Positions 7,564-16,448 of a stretch of DNA of 64,000 nt are shown one piece after another. The DNA comes from Brevibacillus reuszeri (GTDB taxonomy: Bacteria; Bacillota; Bacilli; Brevibacillales; Brevibacillaceae). Each line of letters starts with the position of its first letter. Position 1 is the first letter of the stretch. The position numbers were made by a program, and so were the translations under genes. The notes below the pieces were generated by a model. It was given only the letters and a program-made list of their open reading frames with translations, did not search any database and was not told the origin of the DNA. The stretch spans positions 1 through 64,000 of the forward strand of contig NZ_LGIQ01000011.1 in assembly GCF_001187725.1 (NCBI RefSeq). Direction: 5' to 3'.

Positions 7564-7908
7564 TTGTTCTTATATTGTTCGATATTGGTCAAAAAAGTTA
7601 GTTGTTGACGGTTTTTGTCCCCTGTTCGTCCCCATTCCCAACACATCATTGTCCCTTTAACCACTTCAGTAAAACTCGTTTCGATATCTGCATTGACCGT
7701 CCAACCCTGCTTAGTCTTTTCAGTCTCAGTATCCCGCAATACTGACATCTGCGTACAAGTAGTTGAGGATCTTTACGAAATCGTCTGTACGCTTACCAGC
7801 ATGATAGCGTCCGTCTTTCAGCTTGGCGACTACACCCTCCATTTTCTTTTCAACAATCAGGTGAACCAGCCTCGTCCTCGAATCTAGTTCTGTGATCCAT
7901 CCATACAC
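7551..7908 (-). pseudogene. fragment of an ATP-dependent DNA ligase
   Basis: The upper part (minus strand, 7908 down to about 7728) reads ...KKMEGVVAKLKDGRYHAGK then RTDDFVKILNY. This matches nucleotidyltransferase motif IV (EGxVAK) and the following KR..DxxKIK region of LigD/LigB-type ATP-dependent ligases. The frame then stops after VSIAGY and appears to continue shifted (about 7748-7551). The N-terminal half with the adenylated Lys is missing, and nothing upstream resembles it. It is therefore a non-functional C-terminal remnant inside the accessory region. Confidence 0.6.
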
Positions 7909-8111
7909 TTAATCTAACATCCCCCAAACTACTCAGGTAAAAAAATGCCCTCCTTGGTCTGCTGTCGGTATTATCGACTTTAGCAGTGATCGAAGGAAAG
8001 TTATATCAAGTTTTATTTTCCAGAATTCAGTCTACGAAAAATGTTTAAAGTCACAAAAATAGCGGTAAACAACAAGCATATCGTATTTTCATAAGGAAAA
8101 GGTGAAAGCAG

Positions 8112-9824
8112 ATGTTCTTTCGAAACTTAAAGCTGTATTACAAGATCTTCACGCTTATTGTGCTATCATTAATGATGTTGTTCGCAGTCGGAGGGATTGG
8201 GTACATTTCCACAAAAGATGTGGCAGAAAGCTCGGAAACGTTGTATAACGAAAACGTTTATGCTGTCGAGTTGATCAGTAAGATCCGCACCAATATGCAG
8301 ACCAATGCCTCTTATTTTATGGAACTAATGGTTACCACAGACCAGACAAGGAATAAAGAATTAAAAGACAATATTGAACACGTGAGAAACGAAAACGCAA
8401 AAGTAAAAGCCGATCTAGACAACATCGCTTTCGATCAGAAGAAAGGCGAGCTGCTCAAAAAATTCAAGGGATTGTATGCCACTTACGATACTGAACGAAA
8501 TAAAACAATAGAACTTGCTACGACGAACAGGAACGCGGACGCGTATCAGTATTACCTAACAAAAGTCCGTGCTGTGCAGCAAGAGACCTTCGATGTAATG
8601 AAGGAATTCTCGGACTACATGAGCGAAGATACGAGGAAGGTCAATGCAGAAAACAAGCAAAATGCCGAAACTGAGGCTACCTTCATGCTTGTTGCTGTCA
8701 TTGTGTTTGTTATTCTACTAGCGGCAATCGGTGTTGTCATTAGCAATATGATTACAAAACCGGTAAAAAAAATACAGGAACTGATGAGCCTGGCCCAAGC
8801 TGGCGATCTAACCGTATTTGGAGAATATCAATCCAGGGACGAAATTGGGACACTTACCAAAGATTTTAATCAAATGATCGCTGGGCTGCGTACCGTTGTC
8901 AGCAAAATTAACGACAATGCCCTTTCCTTGGCAGGGAGCTCGGAAGAGTTGGCAGCTAGCGCGGAACAAACAGCGGAAGCCACTACTGTCATTACAACGG
9001 CGATTCAGGAAGTAGCTAATGGTGCGGAGCAACAGCTTCACGGGTCGGAGGAGAGTGCGCGATCCGTGGAAGAAATGGCAGTAGGCATCCAAAAAATTGC
9101 TGAATCAGCCTATACAGTGTCTGTCTCCTCCACAGAGGCTTCGGAGGAAGCGATACAGGGGAATACTTCTATTCGCGAAGCTGTCGAGCAGATGGACTCA
9201 ATCAAGAAGGCTGTAGATACCTCAACCAATGTCATAAAATTTTTGGGTGAACGCTCTGAAGAGATTGTCAAAATCGTAGATGTGATCGCCGGCATCGCCT
9301 CGCAAACCAACTTATTGGCGTTAAACGCAGCGATTGAAGCTGCCAGAGCGGGAGAGAATGGAAGAGGTTTTGCTGTTGTGGCTGATGAAGTAAGGAAGCT
9401 TGCTGAACAATCGGAAGAATCAGCAAAACAGATTGCAGACTTGGTTCACGAAATTCAAAACAATACGAAGCATGCCGTAGGAACGATGAGTAAAGTAAAC
9501 CAAAATGTTCAATCCGGGATCGGTGTCGTCCACGAGGCAGGAGAATCATTCCAGAAAATAGTAAACAAAATTCAGGAAGTCACCGATCAAATTCAAGAGG
9601 TATCAGCTTTGGCAGAAGAGATGTCAGCCAGTTCCGAAGAAATTTCTGCTACTGTTTCTGAGTTTGAGCGGATTTCCAAAGAAACAGCTGGGAACTCACA
9701 GTTGGTTGCCGCTTCCTCTGAGGAGCAGTTGGCTACAATGGAGGAGATTTCCGCTTCAACTCAATCTCTAAATTTACTGGCACAGGAGCTTCAGGAAATT
9801 ACAGGTACATTTAAGGTAACATAG
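8112..9824 (+). CDS. methyl-accepting chemotaxis protein
   Basis: A 570-aa chemoreceptor. TM1 is at about residues 11-32, then a four-helix-bundle type periplasm-facing sensor (about 33-185), TM2 at about 190-212 ([18 protein letters not shown]), a HAMP linker to about 262, and a long coiled-coil signalling domain. The hairpin tip is conserved ([21 protein letters not shown]), including the CheA/CheW-contacting segment. The ligand is unknown. The start has AAAGGTGA 5 nt upstream. The gene is monocistronic with its own terminator and is the only clearly intact metabolic or signalling gene in the left half of the proposed island; it could instead predate it. Confidence 0.93.
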   Translation: MFFRNLKLYYKIFTLIVLSLMMLFAVGGIGYISTKDVAESSETLYNENVYAVELISKIRTNMQTNASYFMELMVTTDQTRNKELKDNIEHVRNENAKVKADLDNIAFDQKKGELLKKFKGLYATYDTERNKTIELATTNRNADAYQYYLTKVRAVQQETFDVMKEFSDYMSEDTRKVNAENKQNAETEATFMLVAVIVFVILLAAIGVVISNMITKPVKKIQELMSLAQAGDLTVFGEYQSRDEIGTLTKDFNQMIAGLRTVVSKINDNALSLAGSSEELAASAEQTAEATTVITTAIQEVANGAEQQLHGSEESARSVEEMAVGIQKIAESAYTVSVSSTEASEEAIQGNTSIREAVEQMDSIKKAVDTSTNVIKFLGERSEEIVKIVDVIAGIASQTNLLALNAAIEAARAGENGRGFAVVADEVRKLAEQSEESAKQIADLVHEIQNNTKHAVGTMSKVNQNVQSGIGVVHEAGESFQKIVNKIQEVTDQIQEVSALAEEMSASSEEISATVSEFERISKETAGNSQLVAASSEEQLATMEEISASTQSLNLLAQELQEITGTFKVT

Positions 9825-9840
9825 CATAACGATATAAATG

Positions 9841-9877
9841 GAAATCCTCGTATCTGCACAGATAGCGAGGATTTTTC
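9841..9877 (+). terminator. terminator after the chemoreceptor gene
   Basis: Stem AAATCCTCG with TATCT pairs to AGATA and CGAGGATTT (one bulged G, loop GCAC), followed by TTTTTC. It starts 17 nt after the stop. Confidence 0.88.
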
Positions 9878-9959
9878 GATGCTGATCTATTTTTGATCTC
9901 TCTCGTTTTTTCAAACAAGTTGTCTAGCCACGTGCGAAAAAGCTTATATAATGGCAAGG

Positions 9960-10098
9960 TAGTTGCCTGTCTTGCGATTAACGTGTCCGTGCGACTTGAT
10001 ATACAAGCGTCAAAGTCACTGCAGACACGTATTTACATGTTACTAAGAAAATTGAAGACGAATCTTTATCCCTCTACGAGCGATACGTCAAAATGTAG
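9960..10098 (+). pseudogene. C-terminal relic of a tyrosine-family phage/ICE integrase
   Basis: In the frame ending at TAG (10096-10098) the translation reads TSVKVTADTYLHVTKKIEDE then SLSLYERYVKM. This is the classic end of a tyrosine recombinase, with the catalytic Tyr in ADTYLHV. Immediately 5' the frame is broken near 9997; adding one base restores VSVRLGYTSVKV, which resembles the RLGH box that precedes the catalytic Tyr. No upstream R-K-HxxR domain remains. A 70-aa ORF in another frame over the same bases is a shadow. Confidence 0.6.
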
Positions 10099-10609
10099 GG
10101 AGTAAAATGGAGCAGGCCCATTTTAAAGCCCGGAAACCCTCGTAGTGTAAGGGTTAACTGATGCTTCCCTCCATTTCAAATTTGATTATTTTTTCATTAT
10201 CTTGGATTTCAACACATTTTCTTAAAATCTCATTTTCCCTTTATTTATGCAGTTTATGAGCGATTCGATTAATATGGTTTACTCTATTTTCTCGCTAATT
10301 TTTTCATTTTACATGGGCAAAAAATGGGCAATAAGAAGCGGATGCTCTTGACGCTTGGACATTACAGCGGGAGCGGAAAGACATAAGAAGGACCGGGAGA
10401 AGTCACCCGTTCCCTAGCTGGCTGATTTCCTATGTTCGTCTTCCAAGTATTCTATAAGGATTTGCTGGAACTCATGGAGCGTATAGGGAAACTAACTCGC
10501 TTTTTTATTAGCACTCAAATGGTAACTCCTAATGGGGTAGTACCAGCGTCACTGACACTACCCGCAAATTAGCAAGGAATTTCAGAGTTTTTGTCGAAAA
10601 CGAATCAAT
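10099..10609. other. gene-free debris between integrase relic and hybrid kinase
   Basis: No supported gene. Short hairpins occur: AACCCT/AGGGTT just after the integrase relic, and GGGTAGT/ACTACCC at about 10535-10563. There is a region of poly-T/A-rich sequence. No clear promoter or strong ribosome binding site for the downstream kinase is visible. Confidence 0.5.
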
Positions 10610-13600
10610 ATGATGAAAAGAAAAAAAATCGTAGCCATAATTGGACTGTTCCTTCTCATTCTGACGGGGATTCGCTTTGCCTGGATCGACGTACAGACAA
10701 CATCCACGAGGGTCGATGCCGAAGACGGGCTCCTTGATCTAAGCCATTGGGACCCCTCATCCAAACCTATCTTATCTTTCTTCGGACAATGGGAATTTTA
10801 TCCGTTTCAGCTGGCGACGCCCTCCCCGGATGGTACCTTCGAATCGGAACGCGGTGTTGCTGAATCGGCGACGGTCCCCGGGAGCTGGCAAAGGAATCTC
10901 TCACCGTCGCAGGGATCTACCATAGGATACGGAACCTACCGGCTGCATGTCATGTTGCCGACCGGAAGCTTGCCGGAGTTGACCGTTCGAGTGCCGGGGA
11001 TCTCTGCCTCTTCGGCTTTGTACGTGAACGGGCGCTTGCTAGGCAGCGCTGGTCGTACGGCGGACAGCGCATCTTCCTATACACCGAGCGCCGCTCCTTA
11101 TTCCGTCACGTTCGCAGCTGATCGCGACGTTCTGGACATCGTTCTGCAAGTGGCCAACTTCGACGACCGCGTCAGGGGAGGTCTGACGGAGCCAGTCAAG
11201 TTCGGAACGACCAAAGCGATGAACCGGGCTTACTGGTTCTCCGCCGGATCGCAAGCGGCGCTCAGTCTGCTGATGGTCATGCATGCCTTGTACGCCTTCG
11301 TCCTGTATTTCATCGGCGCCAGGCAGAAGCCACTTCTTTTCTTTTCCCTTATGGGGATTTGCGGGGCGGTGGCCGTCCTCTGCGATGTGGACTACATCCT
11401 TTCCGCATGGTTCGGGGTTAGTTACGAAGCGCTCTATAAAGTCTCCTATTTATCCTACTTGGGCGTGGCGGCGCTGTTGCTGCATTACGTAAGAAGCCTG
11501 TTGCCCGAATTACCAATCCTTCGCCATTCCCGCTGGCACTTCGCCGCATGTGGTCTCTTCGGACTGTTCGTGTTGGCGCTACCGCCCAAGTTGTTTTCCT
11601 TGGCAGACGGGCTCCATACGGCTCTGTTGCTGGTGTCGTACGTAGCTGCCCCTATCTTCCTATATCGGGCGGTCCGCAGAGGTGCTCCAGACGCGATCTA
11701 CCTGCTGCTTGGAGTGATGGCCATCGTTTCGAACATGTTCTGGGGGCTCTTTAATTACACGTTTTCTCTTGATATCGGCTACTATCCTTTCGATATGCTT
11801 GCTTTCTTTATCGCTTTCGCACTTTATTGGTTTAAGCGATATATCCGCAATGCCGCCGAGACCGTTCGATTGGCGGAACGGCTTCAAGCGGCCGATAAAC
11901 ACAAGGACGAATTCCTGGTTCACACCTCGCACGAGCTAAGGAATCCGCTTCACGGCATTCTGAACATGGCCCAAGCCGTGCTCGACAGCCCCGAAGGTTC
12001 CGACAAGGAAGCCAACCGGGAGCGCCTTGCGTTGCTCATTTCGGTGGGCAAACGCATGTCCTTCCTGCTGAATGACCTCATTGATCTGAATCGGCTGAGG
12101 GAGAATCGCCTACGACTGAATCCAAGGCCTCTCCGGCTGCAAACGGAGGTTGCGGGTGTGCTGGACATGGTCCGGTTCATGACGGATGGCAAGCCTATTC
12201 GGCTCGAGAACCGGGTTCCAGATTCGCTGCCGGCGGTGCTGGCGGACGAGAACCGGCTGGTGCAGATTTTGTTCAACCTTCTCCACAACGCGGTCAAGTT
12301 TACGAATGAAGGACAGGTCTCGATCGAAGCGGAAGCCGAAGGCGACAAGGTCGTCGTCCGTGTTGTGGACACCGGGATCGGGATGGACGAGAAGACTGCG
12401 AGCCGAATTATGCAGCCTTATGAACAAGGCGAGATTCAGGCGGAGACGAACGCGGCGGGATTCGGGCTGGGCCTTGCGATCAGCAAGCGTCTGGTAGAGC
12501 TTCATGGTGGACAATTGACGGTCAGCTCAACTCCAAACGTCGGCTCCGTCATCCGGTTTACACTGCCCGCGGCGGGGGCGGCCGTCGTGGATCCAGCGAC
12601 GAATGAGGTCACCGCGACAAGGCTGGTTGAAGAGGATGAGGTTCTCGCGAGCGCAGGAACTGCGTCCGATCCTTTGTCAAAAGCCCCTGCGCGCGAGGAC
12701 CGTGCCCGAATCCTCACAATTGACGACGATCCGGTGAATCTGCGCATCCTGAAGCACGTGCTCTCCTCGGATCTATACGAGATCACGACGACGACAAGCG
12801 GCTTAGAAGCACTGTCCCTTCTGAATTCGGGATCTTGGGATTTGTTGGTCGCGGACGTCATGATGCCCGATATGTCCGGCTACGAAGTCGCCCGCACCGT
12901 CCGTACCATCTTCTCTCCTTCTGAACTGCCGATTCTCCTGCTCACGGCTCGCCATAGGGCGGAAGATATCGAATCGGGCTTCAAAGCGGGGGCCAACGAC
13001 TACATCGTTAAGCCCGTCAACGCGCAAGAGCTGAGAATGCGAGTAAAGGCGTTGACGGACGTGGCTCGAGCCGCCCGCGAACAGAAGCGTCTGGAGGCTG
13101 CGTGGCTGCAGGCGCAAATTGAGCCGCATTTTCTGTTCAATACGCTTAGTTCCATCGCCGCGCTCGTGGATGTCGACGCCACCCGCATGCGTGACCTTCT
13201 AATTGCCTTCGGTGATTACCTGCGGGCCAGCTTCGACTCCGCCAATTCGGATCAGTTGGTGCCACTGCGGAAGGAGTTGGATCTTGTGCGAGCTTTCCTA
13301 TATATCGAGAAGGAACGGTTCGGAGACCGGATTCAGGTCGTGTGGGAGGTAGTCGAACATCTTGAGCTGCAAGTTCCGCCGTTGTCCGTCCAGCCCCTAG
13401 TGGAAAACGCCCTCCGGCACGGTATACTCAAACGATCCAAGGGCGGTACCGTCCGGATTCGGATTCAGGATTTGGGGGATGGGGTGAAAATATCGATCGA
13501 AGACAACGGTGTCGGCTTTGAGCCCGATATGCTGTCGCAAACGCTGCATCGGGCCGAACCAGTCGCCCGTCATTCGGGAATAGGCTTGACCAATACCGAC

Positions 13601-13690
13601 CGTCGCCTGAAGCAAATATACGGGAAAGGTTTGCTCGTTCGCAGCCATCCCGGAGAGGGAACGATAATCTCCTTTGTCGTTCCCAAGTAA
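10610..13690 (+). CDS. hybrid sensor kinase with two unlike kinase modules (7TMR-DISM, HisKA-HATPase, REC, LytS-type HisK-HATPase)
   Basis: A 1026-aa membrane protein. In order: TM anchor (about 7-26), extracytoplasmic 7TMR-DISMED2-like jelly-roll (about 55-200), a 7TM block (about 210-410), HisKA with His441 (TSHELRNPLHG), a first ATPase (N-box near Asn560, GFGLGLAISKRL), a receiver domain with phospho-acceptor Asp749 (VADVMMPDMSG) and Lys801. A second kinase of the His_kinase/LytS type follows, with His840 in QIEPHFLFN and its own ATPase (VENALRHG...). Both catalytic modules look intact. The gene is visibly more GC-rich than its surroundings, lies in decayed DNA, and has no intact response regulator next to it. 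The start lacks a clear ribosome site. Confidence 0.9.
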   Translation: MMKRKKIVAIIGLFLLILTGIRFAWIDVQTTSTRVDAEDGLLDLSHWDPSSKPILSFFGQWEFYPFQLATPSPDGTFESERGVAESATVPGSWQRNLSPSQGSTIGYGTYRLHVMLPTGSLPELTVRVPGISASSALYVNGRLLGSAGRTADSASSYTPSAAPYSVTFAADRDVLDIVLQVANFDDRVRGGLTEPVKFGTTKAMNRAYWFSAGSQAALSLLMVMHALYAFVLYFIGARQKPLLFFSLMGICGAVAVLCDVDYILSAWFGVSYEALYKVSYLSYLGVAALLLHYVRSLLPELPILRHSRWHFAACGLFGLFVLALPPKLFSLADGLHTALLLVSYVAAPIFLYRAVRRGAPDAIYLLLGVMAIVSNMFWGLFNYTFSLDIGYYPFDMLAFFIAFALYWFKRYIRNAAETVRLAERLQAADKHKDEFLVHTSHELRNPLHGILNMAQAVLDSPEGSDKEANRERLALLISVGKRMSFLLNDLIDLNRLRENRLRLNPRPLRLQTEVAGVLDMVRFMTDGKPIRLENRVPDSLPAVLADENRLVQILFNLLHNAVKFTNEGQVSIEAEAEGDKVVVRVVDTGIGMDEKTASRIMQPYEQGEIQAETNAAGFGLGLAISKRLVELHGGQLTVSSTPNVGSVIRFTLPAAGAAVVDPATNEVTATRLVEEDEVLASAGTASDPLSKAPAREDRARILTIDDDPVNLRILKHVLSSDLYEITTTTSGLEALSLLNSGSWDLLVADVMMPDMSGYEVARTVRTIFSPSELPILLLTARHRAEDIESGFKAGANDYIVKPVNAQELRMRVKALTDVARAAREQKRLEAAWLQAQIEPHFLFNTLSSIAALVDVDATRMRDLLIAFGDYLRASFDSANSDQLVPLRKELDLVRAFLYIEKERFGDRIQVVWEVVEHLELQVPPLSVQPLVENALRHGILKRSKGGTVRIRIQDLGDGVKISIEDNGVGFEPDMLSQTLHRAEPVARHSGIGLTNTDRRLKQIYGKGLLVRSHPGEGTIISFVVPK

Positions 13691-13829
13691 CCTTCCAAAG
13701 CGCTAGCTTGGGAGCGAGCCGGTAGCATCGTTTTTGGAGCCCGTCTTTAATGTCGGGCACCTCGTCGTTATCGGATTTTGCTGGACCGTGTACTTGCACT
13801 GGTAGAGATTAATCGCGATCGAAAGCCAG

Positions 13830-13990
13830 AACGTTTGTCGAGAGAGGCAAGGATCGTCTTCTGGTGACGGTTGAAGACTTGAAGTCCGGACTGGGCCGGG
13901 AGGACCGGGTGCTGATCTATTCACCGAGGAGACTTTGACGGAATATTCCCTGAGACACTCTCAGGTGAAGATCTTCGCCATATGTCCTTT
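13830..13990 (+). pseudogene. possible debris of a LytTR-type response regulator
   Basis: One frame reads KDRLLVTVEDLKSGLGRED then RVLIYS, and after a shift near 13937 another reads TEETLTEYSLRHSQVKI. The pattern (basic strand, VED..., acidic residue, V-x-I-x-T, EET..., SLR) recalls a LytTR DNA-binding domain, the usual partner of LytS-type kinases. The match is weak and by eye only. It lies 140 bp after the hybrid kinase. The rest of 13691-14068 shows nothing I can support apart from a GCCCG/CGGGC hairpin near 13740-13760. Confidence 0.28.
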
Positions 13991-14068
13991 TTGCAACAGA
14001 GTCCACTTCTAATTGTGTATATCTGCTCCTGGAACAAGTCCCCGCGTGATGCCACTGTTCCTGATGTA

Positions 14069-14245
14069 TCAATAGTCTAACAGATATTCATTTTTTTGCG
14101 GTAAATTATGTAAGTGAATAGCATGGTACATGTCAATTCTTACTAATTTTTCTTCTATGAGCTTAATCTCTTCACTCAAAAGAGCATCAAACTCTTTTTT
14201 GGTAAATAATACCCTTGCCGCTTTGATTGGTTTGAACTTATCCAA
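14069..14245 (-). CDS. short hypothetical ORF or gene remnant (58 aa)
   Basis: A 58-codon frame with protein-like composition: a basic start, an amphipathic charged helix (KKEFDALLSEEIKLIEEKL), then an HxxHLHN-containing tail. The only start in frame is TTG at 14245, with an in-frame stop two codons upstream and no ribosome binding site, so it may be the end of a truncated gene. I do not recognise a family. It lies in the accessory region. Confidence 0.35.
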   Translation of the reverse strand: MDKFKPIKAARVLFTKKEFDALLSEEIKLIEEKLVRIDMYHAIHLHNLPQKNEYLLDY

Positions 14246-14325
14246 GATTTAGATAGCATTTCGATTCCAGATTGTAGAATCGGCAAGTTAGTACCTAATG
14301 GTTGCCGAGACTTTCTCGACAGCCT

Positions 14326-14355
14326 GACCCTTATTTAATAAGGGTTTTTCTTTTT
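14326..14355 (+). terminator. intrinsic terminator in debris
   Basis: Stem ACCCTTAT/ATAAGGGT followed by TTTTTCTTTTT. A second hairpin TCGGCAA/TTGCCGA lies just upstream at about 14279-14307. No intact gene reads into it, so it probably belonged to a lost gene. Confidence 0.7.
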
Positions 14356-14445
14356 ACACTTTGGTGAATCATAGTCTTTCCATGTGGTTGTTGACGCTTT
14401 TCGTCAATAATGTATCATGGCACTGCTGGTACAATCATATAAGTC

Positions 14446-14480
14446 AAAACCCGTCTCCGAGTAAGTTGAAACGGGTTTCG
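14446..14480. terminator. palindromic terminator-like hairpin
   Basis: AAAACCCGT pairs with ACGGGTTT across a 15-nt loop. T-rich flanks are weak on either side. Sequence from 14481 to 14883 shows no supported gene; a 37-codon frame on the minus strand near 14700-14590 is too short to call. Confidence 0.45.
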
Positions 14481-14883
14481 TGTACCACATAAGATATGTT
14501 ATTCCCAAGAAAGATGTTGAGAGCGGATGGCATCACTTTTCTATTTTACTGCCAACAGACCTACAGATTACAAACGCCGGTATGCTTTTCCTACCTTTCA
14601 AAATAAACTCCTAACATCGTTATAGTCACGTACATATAAGTCAGGAAAGACTATTGCCAAATCTCCAGAATCAATTGAGAAGGGAATACCCAACGTGGAG
14701 AATCTATTCATTATTCATGTGCGTCTGTCCAACTAACACTATAATAAAACGACCTTTCCATTCGCCTCGCACTCCTTTTGTGAAGCTTAACAAATACCTT
14801 TGGGACAAAAAAAGTAATTAAGGAATAGGTTAATGGAGCGACTCCGTATTACTTGAATCTCAATTATGCTAAATAGCAAGGTT

Positions 14884-15177
14884 TCATAATTCAATGCCCC
14901 AGACTTTAGTAGCGTACTTGACACAAATAAACGACAGCCCACTTTCCAGATCAGAAGTATCTATTCTGATTAATCCATTCGAGTCTACCTTTTCTCCGGA
15001 AATCAAGAGAATGTAAATATCTTCTGATCGTTCGCCATCAAGCTTGATCACTACTACGGAAGAATCTTCTCTTATCTTAGTCAGAAACGGCATGAAACGA
15101 TCGATACTGATGGTTTCGGTATTCCTGTATACAAGACCTGCTAGTGATTCTAGTCTTGAAAAAAGGCGTCTATTCAT
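14884..15177 (-). CDS. hypothetical protein (97 aa)
   Basis: A 97-aa soluble protein with alternating hydrophobic and acidic stretches (SSVVVIKLDGERSEDIYILLISGE), suggesting a small alpha/beta domain. I do not recognise a family. The ribosome site is weak (GGTACGGA directly before the ATG). It lies 70 nt downstream of the 146-aa gene in the same direction, but the terminator between them suggests separate transcripts. It sits in the accessory region and could be an orphan cargo gene. Confidence 0.5.
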   Translation of the reverse strand: MNRRLFSRLESLAGLVYRNTETISIDRFMPFLTKIREDSSVVVIKLDGERSEDIYILLISGEKVDSNGLIRIDTSDLESGLSFICVKYATKVWGIEL

Positions 15178-15204
15178 TCCGTACCAAGTAGATATGGGAG
15201 TAAA

Positions 15205-15242
15205 TAGAAAAGTCCAATAAGATTATTCATCCATTGGACTTC
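15205..15242 (-). terminator. terminator after the 146-aa gene
   Basis: AAGTCCAAT (15210-15218) pairs with ATTGGACTT (15233-15241); on the minus strand the stem is followed by TTTTC. Confidence 0.75.
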
Positions 15243-15246
15243 AAAC

Positions 15247-15687
15247 TCAATTTTCAATTTTGAAAACCCTATTTTCAGGGTCATATCTGATAGTATGTTC
15301 TTTAATTTCATGGTCTAAATATATTTCAAGAGCATTTTCTTGGTCTCCTAAATTGTGTTCACTTTCTAAAAGTATCACCAATTTATTGCTGCTTTCCATA
15401 CTTTCTGGCAAAGAACTTTCAAGTACAGAAGAGCAGGTAACTATGTTTCCGTTAACCAGAGCACCTGCATCAAATGTGCTGGCATTATTAAGTGGAACGT
15501 TATGTTCAGTAGGAACAAACACCGAGTATTCTAAGTTCCAAGTTATTATATTTTTCTCAAGGGGTGATGCTACTACCCAAGCTAAGGTCTGCGGTGAAAG
15601 AGTAGGTGATTGCTGGTATATAACCAGTTTTTTTCCTTGGTTTAATGTTTCATTATTGAGCAAGATGTTTATAGTATAACTACTCAT
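15247..15687 (-). CDS. hypothetical protein, possibly RhiA-like beta-sandwich (146 aa)
   Basis: A 146-aa soluble protein with a strong ribosome site (AAGGAGATG, 7 nt before the ATG). The N-terminus (SYTINILLNNETLNQGKKL then VIYQQSPTLSP) and the following TLAWVVASPL resemble the beginning of small cytosolic beta-sandwich proteins (RhiA and relatives), which open YTIxxxNNS...YQQPP...AW. The resemblance is from memory and weak, so the function is unassigned. It has its own terminator and lies in the accessory region. Confidence 0.55.
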   Translation of the reverse strand: MSSYTINILLNNETLNQGKKLVIYQQSPTLSPQTLAWVVASPLEKNIITWNLEYSVFVPTEHNVPLNNASTFDAGALVNGNIVTCSSVLESSLPESMESSNKLVILLESEHNLGDQENALEIYLDHEIKEHTIRYDPENRVFKIEN

Positions 15688-15734
15688 TTTTTCATCTCCT
15701 TACTTTTTTTGGATTATTTTAAATATACCTTTTG

Positions 15735-15990
15735 TCAGAAGGAACTTTCAAGGGGATTTGGTTTGAAGAAATGATTGAAGTCATCAAAAGTTTCACCTTC
15801 AAGAGTAAAGAAAAGTTTATACCAGCCAAGTTTCTTGCCTTTAAACACAATCGGGATATAGGGGACCACATAATCAAATTCGTGTGAGATTGCTTAAGTT
15901 GAGTTTTCATCCCATTGATCATTCTGGCTTCAACATTATGTTCGAGGCACCATTGTTTTAAAAATCCACTGTTCAAGAAATCACAACCTT
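15735..15990 (-). pseudogene. frameshifted gene fragment of unknown family
   Basis: The minus strand reads TTKGCDFLNSGFLKQWCLEH and on to INGMKTQL in one frame. From about 15893 the coding-like text moves to another frame: AISHEFDYVVPYIPIVFKGK, KLGWYKLFFTLEGE, TFDDFNHFFKPNPLESSF-stop. Joining the two would give about 85 residues. I do not recognise the family. The single frameshift and the missing N-terminus mark it as a pseudogene. Confidence 0.45.
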
Positions 15991-16079
15991 TAGTAGTTTA
16001 CCTTTCATTTACTACAATAGTTAGGGAGGAAAGAACATGCTGAATTGTACTTGTGGCGTTGTCAAACCAGTTAAATAGA

Positions 16080-16102
16080 TACCTCACCTATGCAGGTGAG
16101 GT
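16080..16102. other. perfect hairpin in intergenic DNA
   Basis: ACCTCACCT pairs perfectly with AGGTGAGGT around a 4-nt loop. It lies 29 nt downstream of the gene fragment at 16131-16445 and may be its terminator, though the U-tract is poor. Confidence 0.5.
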
Positions 16103-16130
16103 AAGAGAGTCATTTTAATTTCCCGGTATC

Positions 16131-16445
16131 CTATGGCTCGATTATGGTGTAAGTGATTGTACTTTTCCCGCCTCGGCTATCGGTAATAACATAAGAAACT
16201 GTCACGGTGCCGCTGGCTATTCTCCAAATCATTAGAGTTCGATCGAAGTCATCTTCGTGAATCGACATGTAAACTTTCGTGGAATCACTACTGGTTAAAT
16301 TAGATATGGTTACTGTGCCTCCGTAACCGTCGACAAATTCAAGTAGATTACTCCCGATTCCGGAATTATTTTCTGTAGCTAAAATGGCACCATTTCCCCA
16401 ACGTCGAGGAAAAGTAACATTTGCAGGTGGTCCGCTATTCTCGTC
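16131..16445 (-). pseudogene. 3' fragment of an extracellular Ig-like/adhesin-type gene
   Basis: An uninterrupted 104-codon frame on the minus strand without a usable start. It reads ...DENSGPPANVTFPRRWGNG, then TVTISNLTSSDSTKVYMSI and ends TVSYVITDSRGGKSTITYTI then IEP-stop. The beta-strand-rich, Ser/Thr-rich text ending in a KSTITYTI strand is typical of the last Ig-like or cadherin-like repeat of a surface protein. The frame is opened by a stop that straddles the predicted group II intron/exon border at 16448. This is consistent with it being the 3' exon of an interrupted gene whose 5' part is gone. Confidence 0.55.
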
Positions 16446-16448
16446 TTA

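Noticed and set aside
9893-10105. 70-aa ORF after the chemoreceptor gene
   Set aside because: Another frame over the same bases gives a recognisable integrase C-terminus, so this frame is a by-product.
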